Below are positions 1 to 7,570 of a DNA stretch of 55,742 bases, in pieces. Numbering within the stretch: position 1 is the first letter of the stretch; every line of letters starts with the position of its first letter. The stretch lies in assembly GCA_934746015.1 (NCBI GenBank), contig CAKVEW010000019.1, forward strand, positions 1-55,742, written 5' to 3'. The stretch is from an uncultured Clostridium sp. GTDB taxonomy: Bacteria; Bacillota; Clostridia; Clostridiales; Clostridiaceae. The translations under genes and the position numbers were made by a program. A model generated the notes under the pieces. It was not told the origin of the DNA. It ran no database searches and saw nothing but the letters and a program-made list of their open reading frames with translations.

Positions 1-100
1 GGGATATTTGTTTTTTGTCAAACTTATTGTATTTCCTAGAGTTGAGAAGAGCAATGTTCATATAACTTAACAGATCGTAAAATATTATTAGGAGGTAATT

Positions 101-475
101 ATGGATAGAAAGTTAATTGAAAAAATAATAGGTAAGAAAAACTATGTTGATTTAAATGATGAAATATATAATTTAAGGGAAGTCACTTCAAAGATGAGAG
201 AAAAAATTGTATTTAAAGAAAACTTTACGGAAGATTTTTTAAATTATATTTCTCTTAAAGCCTTATCTACTAAGAATACAATAGATAATATTATTGATGG
301 ACTTGAAAATGATAAATTTGCCTTAGGCTACACTAATAGCAAAGCTTATTTATTAAAATATTTAAAAGACTATCAATATAATTTAAATGGAATTATAGAG
401 AATATAAATCCATTAAATTATGATGAGCTAATTATATATACAAATAGTTTAATAGATCTTATATTATTATTTTAA
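101..475 (+). CDS. hypothetical protein, 124 aa
   Basis: I do not recognise this protein. The ATG follows an AGGAGG site (90-95) at normal spacing, so translation is likely. The product is a small, Lys/Glu/Leu-rich, probably all-helical cytosolic protein with no signal peptide, transmembrane segment or cysteine cluster. It stands alone and converges with the spoVA operon, with which it shares a bidirectional terminator. No function can be assigned from the sequence. Confidence 0.7.
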   Translation: MDRKLIEKIIGKKNYVDLNDEIYNLREVTSKMREKIVFKENFTEDFLNYISLKALSTKNTIDNIIDGLENDKFALGYTNSKAYLLKYLKDYQYNLNGIIENINPLNYDELIIYTNSLIDLILLF

Positions 476-501
476 AAAGGAGTTCATTTTGAACTCCTTT
501 T
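475..501. terminator. bidirectional terminator
   Basis: A 12-bp perfect stem (475-486 with 490-501, 3-nt loop) built around AAAGGAGTTCA is flanked by A and T runs. It lies between two convergent genes and overlaps the stop codons of both, so it can end transcription from either side. Confidence 0.85.
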
Positions 502-853
502 AACCTTTTGGTTTAAATATCATTGCAGTAAAGAATCCAAAAACTATTGCAGAAGAAACTCCTGCACTTACTGTTTTTAATAGTCCATTGAAAAGTCCAA
601 TAAATCCAAATTCTTTAGCTTCATTTATTGCAGCTGTTACAAGGGTATTTCCAAAACTACTAATTGGAACAAAGGCACCTGCACCTGCAAATTTCACTAA
701 TGGATCATATAGTCCAAGTCCTCCTAAGATTGCACCTACAACAACTAATGTACAAGTTGTATGGGCAGGTGTAATTTTTAGAGTATCCATTAGTAATTGA
801 CCAATTACACAAATTATACCACCTATAATAAAGGCAAAAATAAATTTTTCCAT
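500..853 (-). CDS. spoVAE: stage V sporulation protein AE (SpoVAEb type)
   Basis: Small inner-membrane subunit of the SpoVA channel, which moves Ca-dipicolinate into the forespore and out during germination. The 117-aa protein is almost entirely hydrophobic helices, with the family pattern GGLGLYDPLVKFAGAGAFVP in the middle. A GTG further upstream (862) is possible, but AAGGTG sits directly against it and is 8 nt from the ATG at 853, so 853 is preferred. It is the last gene of the DUF1657-2Duf-spoVAC-spoVAD-spoVAE operon, 16 nt after spoVAD. Expression is expected in the forespore; I could not find a convincing sigma-G promoter by eye. Confidence 0.92.
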   Translation of the reverse strand: MEKFIFAFIIGGIICVIGQLLMDTLKITPAHTTCTLVVVGAILGGLGLYDPLVKFAGAGAFVPISSFGNTLVTAAINEAKEFGFIGLFNGLLKTVSAGVSSAIVFGFFTAMIFKPKG

Positions 854-869
854 ATATATCACACCTTTT

Positions 870-1871
870 TTACATTTCTATAGATACTGCATGGGCAATA
901 CATGGTATGCTTTCTTTTTGCTGAAAAGAAATAGGGGAGAAGAGAGCACCAGTTGCAACCACTAATATTCTTTTTAACTCTCCTTTACGCATACGATTTA
1001 ATAAATGGCCATAAGTTACACTTGCAGAGCATCCGCATCCACTTCCACCTGCAAAACTTGGCTGTTCTGTTTTATATATTAAAAGACCACAATCTGTAAA
1101 TATATCTATTGGCATATTTATGTTATGCTTTTTAAATAGTTCATTTGCAGTTTCATGACCAACCTTTCCTAAATCACCAGTTGCAATTAAATCATAATAT
1201 GTAGCATCTATATTTAAATCTCTAAAATGAGCTTCTATAGTATCTACAGCTGCAGGAGCCATTGCAGGTCCAACATTGTAAGGGTCTGATATTCCCATAT
1301 CTATAACCCTTCCAATAGTAGCTGATGTTACTTTGGGACCCTTTCCTTTTTCTGAAAGTACTGCAGCCCCAGCCCCAGTTACTGTCCATTGAGCTGTAGG
1401 AGGCCTTTGAACTCCGTAATCTGTAGGGTATCTAAATTGTTTTTCAGCAGCTGCATTATGACTACTAGCAGATGTAAGAACATATTTTGCTGCTTTACTA
1501 TCTATTAATTGAGCAGCTAATGCAAGACCTTCCATAGCACTTGAGCAAGCTCCAAAGATACCTAAATAAGGAATCCCTAAAGTTCTTGCAGCAAAGCTAC
1601 TTGATATTATTTGATTCATTAAATCTCCACTAAAATAAAAATTAATATCTTCTTTTTTTAATTTTGATTTTTGAATAGCCCTTTGGCAAGCATGTTCTAA
1701 AATTATTTTTTCAGCCTTTTCATAACTATCTTGACCTACCCATAAATCTTCAGTAATTATATCGAAATCCTCTGCTAAAGCACCTTTTCCTTCAAATGGT
1801 CCACCAACAGCAGCAGAAGCTATTATTGTTGGCTTTGATTCAAAAATCCAAGATTGATGTCCTTTAAGCAT
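870..1871 (-). CDS. spoVAD: stage V sporulation protein AD
   Basis: Cytosolic-face subunit of the SpoVA dipicolinate channel; the family has a thiolase-like fold and SpoVAD of Bacillus binds dipicolinic acid. The 333-aa product has the normal family length and the thiolase-type segments GIFGACSSAMEGL (around the position of the thiolase catalytic Cys) and GGSGCGCSASVTYGHLL. The ATG directly follows the spoVAC stop (no gap), and its GGGGGA ribosome binding site lies inside the end of spoVAC, so the two are translationally coupled. Confidence 0.95.
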   Translation of the reverse strand: MLKGHQSWIFESKPTIIASAAVGGPFEGKGALAEDFDIITEDLWVGQDSYEKAEKIILEHACQRAIQKSKLKKEDINFYFSGDLMNQIISSSFAARTLGIPYLGIFGACSSAMEGLALAAQLIDSKAAKYVLTSASSHNAAAEKQFRYPTDYGVQRPPTAQWTVTGAGAAVLSEKGKGPKVTSATIGRVIDMGISDPYNVGPAMAPAAVDTIEAHFRDLNIDATYYDLIATGDLGKVGHETANELFKKHNINMPIDIFTDCGLLIYKTEQPSFAGGSGCGCSASVTYGHLLNRMRKGELKRILVVATGALFSPISFQQKESIPCIAHAVSIEM

Positions 1872-2351
1872 TTACATTCCCCCTAGCCATATTATTGTCA
1901 TTTTAATTGTTGCTACTATAAAAGCAGATATAACTCCATATACAACAATAGCTCCTGCAAGTCTAAACATATTGCCTGCAACTCCAAGGACTAACCCTTC
2001 ACTTTTATGCTCCATTGAAGCAGAAGCAATAGAGTTAGCAAAACCAGTAATAGGTACTGCAGTTCCACATCCTGCCCATTGACTTATATGATCAAAAACT
2101 CCAAAACCAGTTAATAAAGCAGCTACAAAAATTAATACTACTATTGTAGGAGAGACTGAAGTTTTTTCATCAAATCCAAAATAATTTATAAATATCCATT
2201 GTAAAATTTGTCCTATAGTACAAATAGCACCTCCAGCTAAAAAGGCTCTTACACAATTTTTAAGTAAAGGTCTTTTTGGTTCTATTCCTTTAACTAACGA
2301 ATCAAATTCTTGCTGGGTAGTAGTCATTTTTTTCTTTTTCATATTTGACAT
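1872..2351 (-). CDS. spoVAC: stage V sporulation protein AC
   Basis: Membrane subunit of the SpoVA channel; in Bacillus SpoVAC behaves as a mechanosensitive channel releasing dipicolinate. The 159-aa protein has a charged Lys-rich N-terminus, then about four hydrophobic segments with the family pattern GGAICTIGQ and GCGTAVPITGFANSI. The start is set by AAGGGTG 6 nt upstream of the ATG. It lies between the 2Duf gene and spoVAD in a tight operon; spoVAA and spoVAB are absent here, as in many clostridia. Confidence 0.94.
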   Translation of the reverse strand: MSNMKKKKMTTTQQEFDSLVKGIEPKRPLLKNCVRAFLAGGAICTIGQILQWIFINYFGFDEKTSVSPTIVVLIFVAALLTGFGVFDHISQWAGCGTAVPITGFANSIASASMEHKSEGLVLGVAGNMFRLAGAIVVYGVISAFIVATIKMTIIWLGGM

Positions 2352-2372
2352 AGCTTCACCCTTAAAACCTTT

Positions 2373-3233
2373 CTAACGTAATAAATGTGGTTCTAATTTT
2401 TCTAAGATTTCTTCTAATTTTTTTGCATTTTTAGAGTACATATTTTTAGCCTCCATGTGATCTGTATCTAATGAATAAGACATAAGATCTGATACTGATT
2501 TTTGAATACTTGCATAAAGTACTTCTTTATTTTGTGCCTTAGGCACTTGTATCATATCATCATAAAGATCAACATATAAATCTCCAGAGGAATCTACTTG
2601 ACCAAGAAATACATTTTCAAGAGATACTCCTTGAATTTCTAATTGTGTACTTAGCCACCTTTGATTTAAACCAGCATTAGTAAGTCCTTCATTTAGAATA
2701 TTTCCATCTAAAATTACTGCTTGTGGCTCAGATTTAGATCCTATTTTTTTACCTAAATCATATGAAGTAACAGGTTTTTTATCAGCCTTTAAACTTATAT
2801 TAATATCTCCATTTGATTCCATTAAAGCAAATTCTACATCTGCTAAATTAAAAGCATTTTTTGAACGCATTTGTTGTAAGAACTCTTGCCCTGTAATTCT
2901 TTCCTTAGATAAATTATCTTCCATAATTTTACCATTCTTAATTAAAACTCTTTCTTTTCCATGTAAAATGTTATAAATTGTTTTGCTTTTCATTTCAGCA
3001 TAATCTAAAGCTAGAGGCATAAATGCCCAAACAGCTAATGCAACTAAACCAAAATAAAAATTACTTATTATATTTAATGACATTAAAGCAATAATAACAG
3101 CAACAACTGAATTTGAAATTAAGTCAAATGTAGTAGACCTAGCTATTGTTTTCCTCTTTCTATATTTAGTTATTAGTATTGCTACAAAAAATAAAAAAAT
3201 AGATTTAAATAATATTATTAACCAAGTATTCAT
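2373..3233 (-). CDS. 2Duf-like spore membrane protein (DUF421 + DUF1657-like tail)
   Basis: YetF-type membrane protein. Residues 1-80 hold about three transmembrane helices. The middle is the soluble DUF421 region (VLIKNGKIMEDNLSKERITG). The last 40 residues contain SLDTDHMEAKNM, nearly identical to SLDTDNQEAKQM in the free DUF1657 protein at 3648-3851, so the protein carries both modules, the architecture called 2Duf in bacilli. There 2Duf, encoded in spoVA2mob, stabilises the spore inner membrane and raises wet-heat resistance; the same role here is inferred from architecture and gene order. GAGGTG precedes the ATG. It lies 13 nt after a DUF1657 gene and 21 nt before spoVAC. Confidence 0.85.
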   Translation of the reverse strand: MNTWLIILFKSIFLFFVAILITKYRKRKTIARSTTFDLISNSVVAVIIALMSLNIISNFYFGLVALAVWAFMPLALDYAEMKSKTIYNILHGKERVLIKNGKIMEDNLSKERITGQEFLQQMRSKNAFNLADVEFALMESNGDINISLKADKKPVTSYDLGKKIGSKSEPQAVILDGNILNEGLTNAGLNQRWLSTQLEIQGVSLENVFLGQVDSSGDLYVDLYDDMIQVPKAQNKEVLYASIQKSVSDLMSYSLDTDHMEAKNMYSKNAKKLEEILEKLEPHLLR

Positions 3234-3246
3234 TACTTCACCTCAC

Positions 3247-3453
3247 TTAGTTACCCTTATATTGTGGCTCTTCAAATTCCATAACTCCTATTCTTTTGTC
3301 TAATTCCATGTTGATTTTATTTATTTCTTCTAATGCATTACTGTATATAGATTTAGCTTCTTTATTTTGTTCCTGAACATAATACATTCTTAAAGTAGCT
3401 TCCGCACCTTTTAAAGTAGCTAATGTTTGTTTAACTTTTGAAATAGCGCTCAT
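3247..3453 (-). CDS. DUF1657 family small protein
   Basis: 68-aa, mostly helical DUF1657 protein, first gene of the spoVA operon. An ATG six codons upstream (3471) exists, but the AAGGAGA ribosome binding site lies inside that stretch, 8-9 nt before the ATG at 3453, so translation must begin at 3453 (MSAISK). It shares the EAK-x-(I/M)-(Y/F)-(S/N) core and the ending EEPQYK with the divergent paralogue at 3648-3851. DUF1657 proteins accompany spoVA operons in spore formers; their molecular role is not established. Confidence 0.88.
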   Translation of the reverse strand: MSAISKVKQTLATLKGAEATLRMYYVQEQNKEAKSIYSNALEEINKINMELDKRIGVMEFEEPQYKGN

Positions 3454-3647
3454 ATAAAAAGTCTCCTTCATTATTGAAATCTTTATAGCATTACTTTAAC
3501 CTGTATATGGTGTTTTAATTCATTACTTTACAAAAATTATTATTTCATTATAGAAAGGAAAAAATTTCATTCTGTTAATATAGAATATTTAAATTAATTA
3601 TAACTAACAATATATTAGAAAAATAAAATTACATGGGAGGAATTATT

Positions 3648-3851
3648 ATGCCAACAGGAACTAAACTTGAAACAGCACTAGCTAGTGCAAAAGGATTAGC
3701 TGCTGATATGAAGACATTTTCTTTAGACACAGATAATCAAGAAGCTAAACAAATGTTTAATCAACTTGCAACTACTATGGATAGTGTAGAAAAATCACTT
3801 CAATCAAGAGTTGATTTTGTAAAACAAGAAGAACCACAATATAATAAATAA
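3648..3851 (+). CDS. DUF1657 family small protein, divergent copy
   Basis: 67-aa DUF1657 protein transcribed away from the spoVA operon. The open frame starts at 3633, but GGGAGG (3635-3640) lies inside that stretch, 7 nt before the ATG at 3648, which is therefore the start (MPTGTKLETAL). Its core SLDTDNQEAKQM matches the C-terminal tail of the 2Duf protein, and EEPQYNK at the end matches the first gene of the operon. The 190-bp gap to the minus-strand DUF1657 gene must hold both divergent promoters. Probably a forespore protein, by inference from context. Confidence 0.88.
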   Translation: MPTGTKLETALASAKGLAADMKTFSLDTDNQEAKQMFNQLATTMDSVEKSLQSRVDFVKQEEPQYNK

Positions 3852-3855
3852 TTAA

Positions 3856-3900
3856 AAAAGACACTATATAGGACAATTTTCAACCTATATAGTGTCTTTT
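3856..3900. terminator. bidirectional terminator
   Basis: A perfect 17-bp stem (3856-3872 with 3884-3900) bearing GACACTATATAGG, with an A run on the left and a T run on the right. It separates the convergent DUF1657 gene and hisS. Confidence 0.9.
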
Positions 3901-3915
3901 AAACAATAAAATATA

Positions 3916-5214
3916 TTAATTAATATCTTCAAAATTTATTATTTCTTGAATTCCACTTTGCATATCTTTTATATTAATTGTTCTATTATTTTCTTCCTCT
4001 TCTCCTAAAAGAATAACATAAGGTATAGAAAGTTTATTTGCATAATTCATCATCTTCTTCAGTTTATCTTCTTCAAAGTAAATTTCAACTGTCTTACCTA
4101 AAGAGGAGAGTTTATTATAAACTTCATAAGAATATTTAAAAGTATTTCCTATTGGAATTATTAAATAATTTACACTTGAAGGTAAGGAGTATTTATCTAT
4201 AAATCCTATTTCTTTTAGTACGAAAAATAACCTAGTTAATCCAATTGAAATTCCAACTCCAGGTAATATATTATTTGTATAGTTCTCTGCTAAATTATCA
4301 TATCTTCCACCTGAACAAATAGAGCCATATCCTTCATTATCTACTAATAAGGTTTCAAAAACAGTTCCAGTATAGTAATCTAAGCCTCTTATAATTTTTA
4401 AGTTAATTACATATTCATCAGATTGGACTCCTAAAAAATCTAAAGTATTAGTTACATCCTTTAATTCTTCAATTCCTAATATAAATTTTTCATTTTTTAT
4501 TTTATATGATTCTAAAGTCTTAAAAACTTCTTCTTTAGATCCAGTTATATTTAGTATATTACTTATAGCAATGGTTTTTTCTTTATCTACTAATTTTTCT
4601 AATTCTTCTTCAAAAATTTCCTTACCTATCTTATCAAATTTATCAATTAAAATCATAACTTCATTAACATTTTCTATTTTTAAATCTTCTAACAACCCTG
4701 ATAGAATCTTTCTATTACTAATTTGGAATTTATAATTATTTAATCCAATAGATTTAAAAGCTTTAGATGCTAAACTTATTACCAAGGCATCGTTTTTAAT
4801 ACTTAATTTATCCTTACCGATAATATCTACATCACATTGATAGAATTCTCTATATCTTCCTTTTTGATTTCTTTCACCTCTATAAACCTTTCCAATTTGA
4901 TATCTTTTAAATGGAAATGTTAAATAATTAAAGTATTGAGCAGTATATCTTGCAAAGGGAACAGTTAAATCAAATCTTAAAGCTAAATTTTTTGAACCTT
5001 TAGTAAAAGAATATACTTGTTTTTCTGTTTCACCAACACTTTTGGCTAATAAAACCTCTGATTTTTCTATTATAGGTGTATCTATTGGTAAACATCCATT
5101 ATCTTCATAGACTTTTCTTATTTTATCAACTATATCATTAAATACTCTTTGTTCCTTTGGTAATAATTCCATAAAACCTGGTAAAATGCTGGGTTGAATT
5201 ATATTATTTTTCAT
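3916..5214 (-). CDS. hisS: histidyl-tRNA synthetase
   Basis: Class II aminoacyl-tRNA synthetase charging tRNA-His. Visible signatures are motif 2 (KVYRGERNQKGRYREFYQCD), the histidine-specific HisA motif (IRGLDYYTGTVFE), and GSICSGGRYDNL followed by motif 3 (GVGISIGLTRLFF). The C-terminal 90 residues form the anticodon-binding domain. An ATG at 5220 is only 2 nt from AAGGAG; the ATG at 5214 has 8 nt spacing and is preferred (432 aa). The gene is monocistronic and is preceded by a 200-nt leader with a His-codon leader peptide and a terminator, which suggests control by His-tRNA availability. Confidence 0.96.
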   Translation of the reverse strand: MKNNIIQPSILPGFMELLPKEQRVFNDIVDKIRKVYEDNGCLPIDTPIIEKSEVLLAKSVGETEKQVYSFTKGSKNLALRFDLTVPFARYTAQYFNYLTFPFKRYQIGKVYRGERNQKGRYREFYQCDVDIIGKDKLSIKNDALVISLASKAFKSIGLNNYKFQISNRKILSGLLEDLKIENVNEVMILIDKFDKIGKEIFEEELEKLVDKEKTIAISNILNITGSKEEVFKTLESYKIKNEKFILGIEELKDVTNTLDFLGVQSDEYVINLKIIRGLDYYTGTVFETLLVDNEGYGSICSGGRYDNLAENYTNNILPGVGISIGLTRLFFVLKEIGFIDKYSLPSSVNYLIIPIGNTFKYSYEVYNKLSSLGKTVEIYFEEDKLKKMMNYANKLSIPYVILLGEEEENNRTINIKDMQSGIQEIINFEDIN

Positions 5215-5255
5215 TTTCATCTCTCCTTAATATTTATATAAATTTCTAAATAATA

Positions 5256-5286
5256 AACAAAAACCCTGTAGGCAAATTCTACAGGG
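5256..5286 (-). terminator. attenuator terminator upstream of hisS
   Basis: On the minus strand CCCTGTAG (5271-5264 side reads 5286-5279 first) forms an 8-bp perfect stem, extendable to 11 bp with AAG/TTT, around a 7-nt loop, followed by TTTTTGTTT. It ends 35 nt before the hisS ribosome binding site and so can only act as an attenuator of hisS. Its 5' arm can alternatively pair with CAGTAGGCTT (5336-5327). Confidence 0.85.
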
Positions 5287-5411
5287 CTTAAAAAATATGA
5301 TTGCACTAATCATAGCCTAGAGAAACAAGCCTACTGAAAATAGACTTGCATCTTATACAAGATGAAGTCTCTCTAGTGATGATGATGTATGTAATTTATA
5401 TATATTAGTGC
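5287..5411 (-). promoter_or_regulatory. candidate His attenuator RNA: antiterminator and competing stems
   Basis: Four pairings can be drawn in the transcript. (1) CTAGAGAGAC at the leader stop (5376-5367) with GTTTCTCTAG (5326-5317), 10 bp. (2) AGACTTCATCTT with AAGATGcAAGTCT (5370-5342), 12 bp with one bulge, overlapping pairing 1. (3) GCACTAAT inside the leader ORF (5411-5404) with ATTAGTGC (5310-5303), 8 bp perfect. (4) GGCTT plus CAG (5336-5327) with AAGCC plus CTG, which takes the 5' arm of the terminator. A ribosome stalled on the His codons would cover the left side of pairing 1. The exact switching order is inference. Confidence 0.7.
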
Positions 5412-5417
5412 TTTCAT
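5373..5417 (-). CDS. His leader peptide of hisS, 14 aa
   Basis: AGGAGG stands 8 nt before an ATG opening a 14-codon ORF: MKALIYINYIHHHH then TAG. Four consecutive His codons (CAT CAT CAT CAC) lie just before the stop, the hallmark of ribosome-mediated attenuation leaders. It precedes a histidyl-tRNA synthetase gene and is followed by alternative RNA hairpins and a terminator. The codon run is seen directly; its sensing function is inferred. Confidence 0.85.
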   Translation of the reverse strand: MKALIYINYIHHHH

Positions 5418-5446
5418 AATTATTCCTCCTAATTTTTATTATTTAT

Positions 5447-5475
5447 ATAATAAACTAAAGGGGGTAATTATTCAA
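5447..5475 (-). promoter_or_regulatory. promoter of hisS leader
   Basis: On the minus strand TTGAAT (5475-5470), a 17-bp spacer and TATTAT (5452-5447) lie about 30 nt before the leader-peptide ATG, consistent with a sigma-A promoter for the attenuated transcript. Confidence 0.6.
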
Positions 5476-5579
5476 GGATAGAAATTATATTTTGTGTAAA
5501 AATAATATAAATTATTACTTAATATATCTAAAATATGGTATATTTATAGTAAGTTAAACTTATATTAGGAGGAAAAGAC

Positions 5580-7085
5580 ATGGAAATAAAAGCAAAAATA
5601 GATGAATTAAAAGATTATTTAGGCCAATATGAAAGATTACAACAAGCTATTGGTATAATTTATTGGGATATGAGAACTAACATTCCAAGTAAAGCAGGAG
5701 AGTCAAGATCAAAGGTTTTAGAATATTTATCAGGCGAAAGCTTTAATATGATAACTAGTCCAAAAGTAGGGGATTTTATTAAAGATTTAACACCTTATAA
5801 GAATGAAATGAGCCTTGTAGATAAAAGAATGCTTGAAGAATTAGAAAGAAATTATAATGAAACTAAGAAAATACCACAAGATAAATACGTAGCCTATGTA
5901 GGCCTTTGTAGTAATTCTGAATTAGCATGGGAAAAGGCTAAAGATGCCAATGATTTTGAAATATTTAAACCTTACTTAGAAAAGGTAGTTGAATATCAGA
6001 AAGAATTTATCAATTACTGGGGATATAAAAATGATAAGTATGATACTTTATTAGATAAATATGAATTAGGTCTTACTACTGAAAAACTAGATAAGATATT
6101 CTCAAAACTAAGGGATGGAATAATAGAAGTATTAACTAAGATCAAGGGAAGTAGTAAAAAATTAAATCGTGATTTCTTATATGGACACTTTGATGCAGAT
6201 AAACAAAAAGAACTATCTTTATTTATATTAAATAAAATAGGTTTTGATATGGATGCTGGTAGATTAGATGTAAGTGTTCATCCATTTACAACTAACTTTG
6301 GTAATAAGGATGTTAGATTAACTACTAATTATCATGAAGATGAGTTTACATCTGCTTTATTTAGTACAATTCATGAAGGGGGCCACGGTATATATGAACA
6401 AAATATTAGTGATGATTTAGAAGCTACTGGACTACAACAAGGTGCTTCTATGGCAATTCATGAATCTCAATCAAGATTTTATGAAAATATCCTAGGTAGA
6501 AGTAAGGAATTTTGTTCATATCTTTTACCTGTAGCAAAGAAGTATTTTGAAGACTTTAAAAATGTTACTTTAGATGAATTCTATGAAGCTATGAATTATG
6601 TTGAAACATCATTAATTAGAACAGAAGCAGATGAATTAACTTATGGACTTCATATTATAATAAGATATGAAATTGAAAAGGAATTAATTAATGGAAGAAT
6701 TTCTGTAAATGAACTTAAAGATTTATGGAATAAGAAATATAAAGAATATCTAGGGGTAGAGCCTAAAAATGATACAGAAGGAATCCTTCAAGATATGCAT
6801 TGGTCAGATGGATCCTTTGGATATTTCCCAAGTTATGCTTTAGGAAACTTATATGGTGCACAAATGTTCCATACACTTTTAAAGGAAAAACCAAATGTAA
6901 TGGATGACGTTAAAAATGGAAATCTTACTGAAATTACTAAATGGTTAAATGAAAATGTACATGTACATGGTGCTATTTACACTCCAGGAGAGCTTATAAA
7001 GAGAATTACTGGTGAAGAACTTAATCCTAAATACTTTATAGATTATTTAAAGAATAAATATTATAAAATTTATGATGTAGAATAA
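5580..7085 (+). CDS. M32 family metallocarboxypeptidase (carboxypeptidase Taq type)
   Basis: Cytosolic zinc carboxypeptidase that removes C-terminal residues from peptides. At 501 aa it has normal family length. The zinc motif is HEGGH (residues 265-269), followed by the family-specific AIHESQSRFYEN, IRTEADELTYGLH and HWSDGSFGYFPSYALGNLYG. AGGAGG lies 8 nt before the ATG. Transcribed divergently from hisS, as a single gene ended by a strong terminator. A housekeeping role in peptide turnover is likely. Confidence 0.93.
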   Translation: MEIKAKIDELKDYLGQYERLQQAIGIIYWDMRTNIPSKAGESRSKVLEYLSGESFNMITSPKVGDFIKDLTPYKNEMSLVDKRMLEELERNYNETKKIPQDKYVAYVGLCSNSELAWEKAKDANDFEIFKPYLEKVVEYQKEFINYWGYKNDKYDTLLDKYELGLTTEKLDKIFSKLRDGIIEVLTKIKGSSKKLNRDFLYGHFDADKQKELSLFILNKIGFDMDAGRLDVSVHPFTTNFGNKDVRLTTNYHEDEFTSALFSTIHEGGHGIYEQNISDDLEATGLQQGASMAIHESQSRFYENILGRSKEFCSYLLPVAKKYFEDFKNVTLDEFYEAMNYVETSLIRTEADELTYGLHIIIRYEIEKELINGRISVNELKDLWNKKYKEYLGVEPKNDTEGILQDMHWSDGSFGYFPSYALGNLYGAQMFHTLLKEKPNVMDDVKNGNLTEITKWLNENVHVHGAIYTPGELIKRITGEELNPKYFIDYLKNKYYKIYDVE

Positions 7086-7089
7086 TATT

Positions 7090-7135
7090 AAAGATACTGG
7101 AATACATAATACAATCTGTATTCTAGTATCTTTTT
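7090..7135 (+). terminator. rho-independent terminator
   Basis: Seventeen paired positions (7090-7106 with 7117-7133, one G-U) followed by a T run, directly after the carboxypeptidase gene. Confidence 0.85.
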
Positions 7136-7205
7136 ATACTTAAGAGGAAAACTAAGGATAAAAATGTTATAATAGATAAAGAGATTTTATTTATGGAGTA
7201 TTTAA

Positions 7206-7553
7206 ATGGGAAAATTTAAAGAAATGTATATTAATTATTTAAATTTAGATAAAGAAAAAAGAGAATGTATTAAAGAATATTCTAAAGAGTATATATATGA
7301 TAGAAATAACAAAAGGCTATTGTTATCACAATATATTTTAATGTCTAATAGTTATATATATGAAATTAAAGCTATTGAAGGCACAGCTCATCTTTGGACT
7401 TGGAGTGATTTTAAAGATGAAGCTAAAGGGAAAATATTAAGTTATAAAACAGAGGGAAATATAATCATAAGTCAGCTAATGGAATTCGAAAGAGAGCCAG
7501 ATTTAGAATTATTAGATAAATATGGTCTAGAAACAGTTCATAAGTTAAATTAG
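7206..7553 (+). CDS. hypothetical protein, 115 aa
   Basis: Not recognised. A GGAG site 7 nt before the ATG supports the start. The protein is soluble, Lys/Glu/Tyr-rich, with a Trp-containing patch HLWTWSDFKDEAKGK near the centre and no membrane segment. It lies 17 nt before the nitroreductase gene, so the two are probably cotranscribed, which is the only hint of function. Confidence 0.65.
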   Translation: MGKFKEMYINYLNLDKEKRECIKEYSKEYIYDRNNKRLLLSQYILMSNSYIYEIKAIEGTAHLWTWSDFKDEAKGKILSYKTEGNIIISQLMEFEREPDLELLDKYGLETVHKLN

Positions 7554-7570
7554 TAATTGGGGGATTAAAA

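Noticed and set aside
588..800. Plus-strand ORF across spoVAE
   Set aside because: Antisense shadow of a clear spoVAE gene, without a ribosome binding site.
3454..3647. Sigma-G promoters for the divergent DUF1657 genes
   Set aside because: The best match (GAATA at 3583 with CAATATA at 3608) has a 20-bp spacer and a mismatch, too poor to annotate.
5221..5460. T-box leader upstream of hisS
   Set aside because: No AGGGTGG-N-ACCGCG core or Stem I architecture on the minus strand; the leader peptide with His codons explains the region better.
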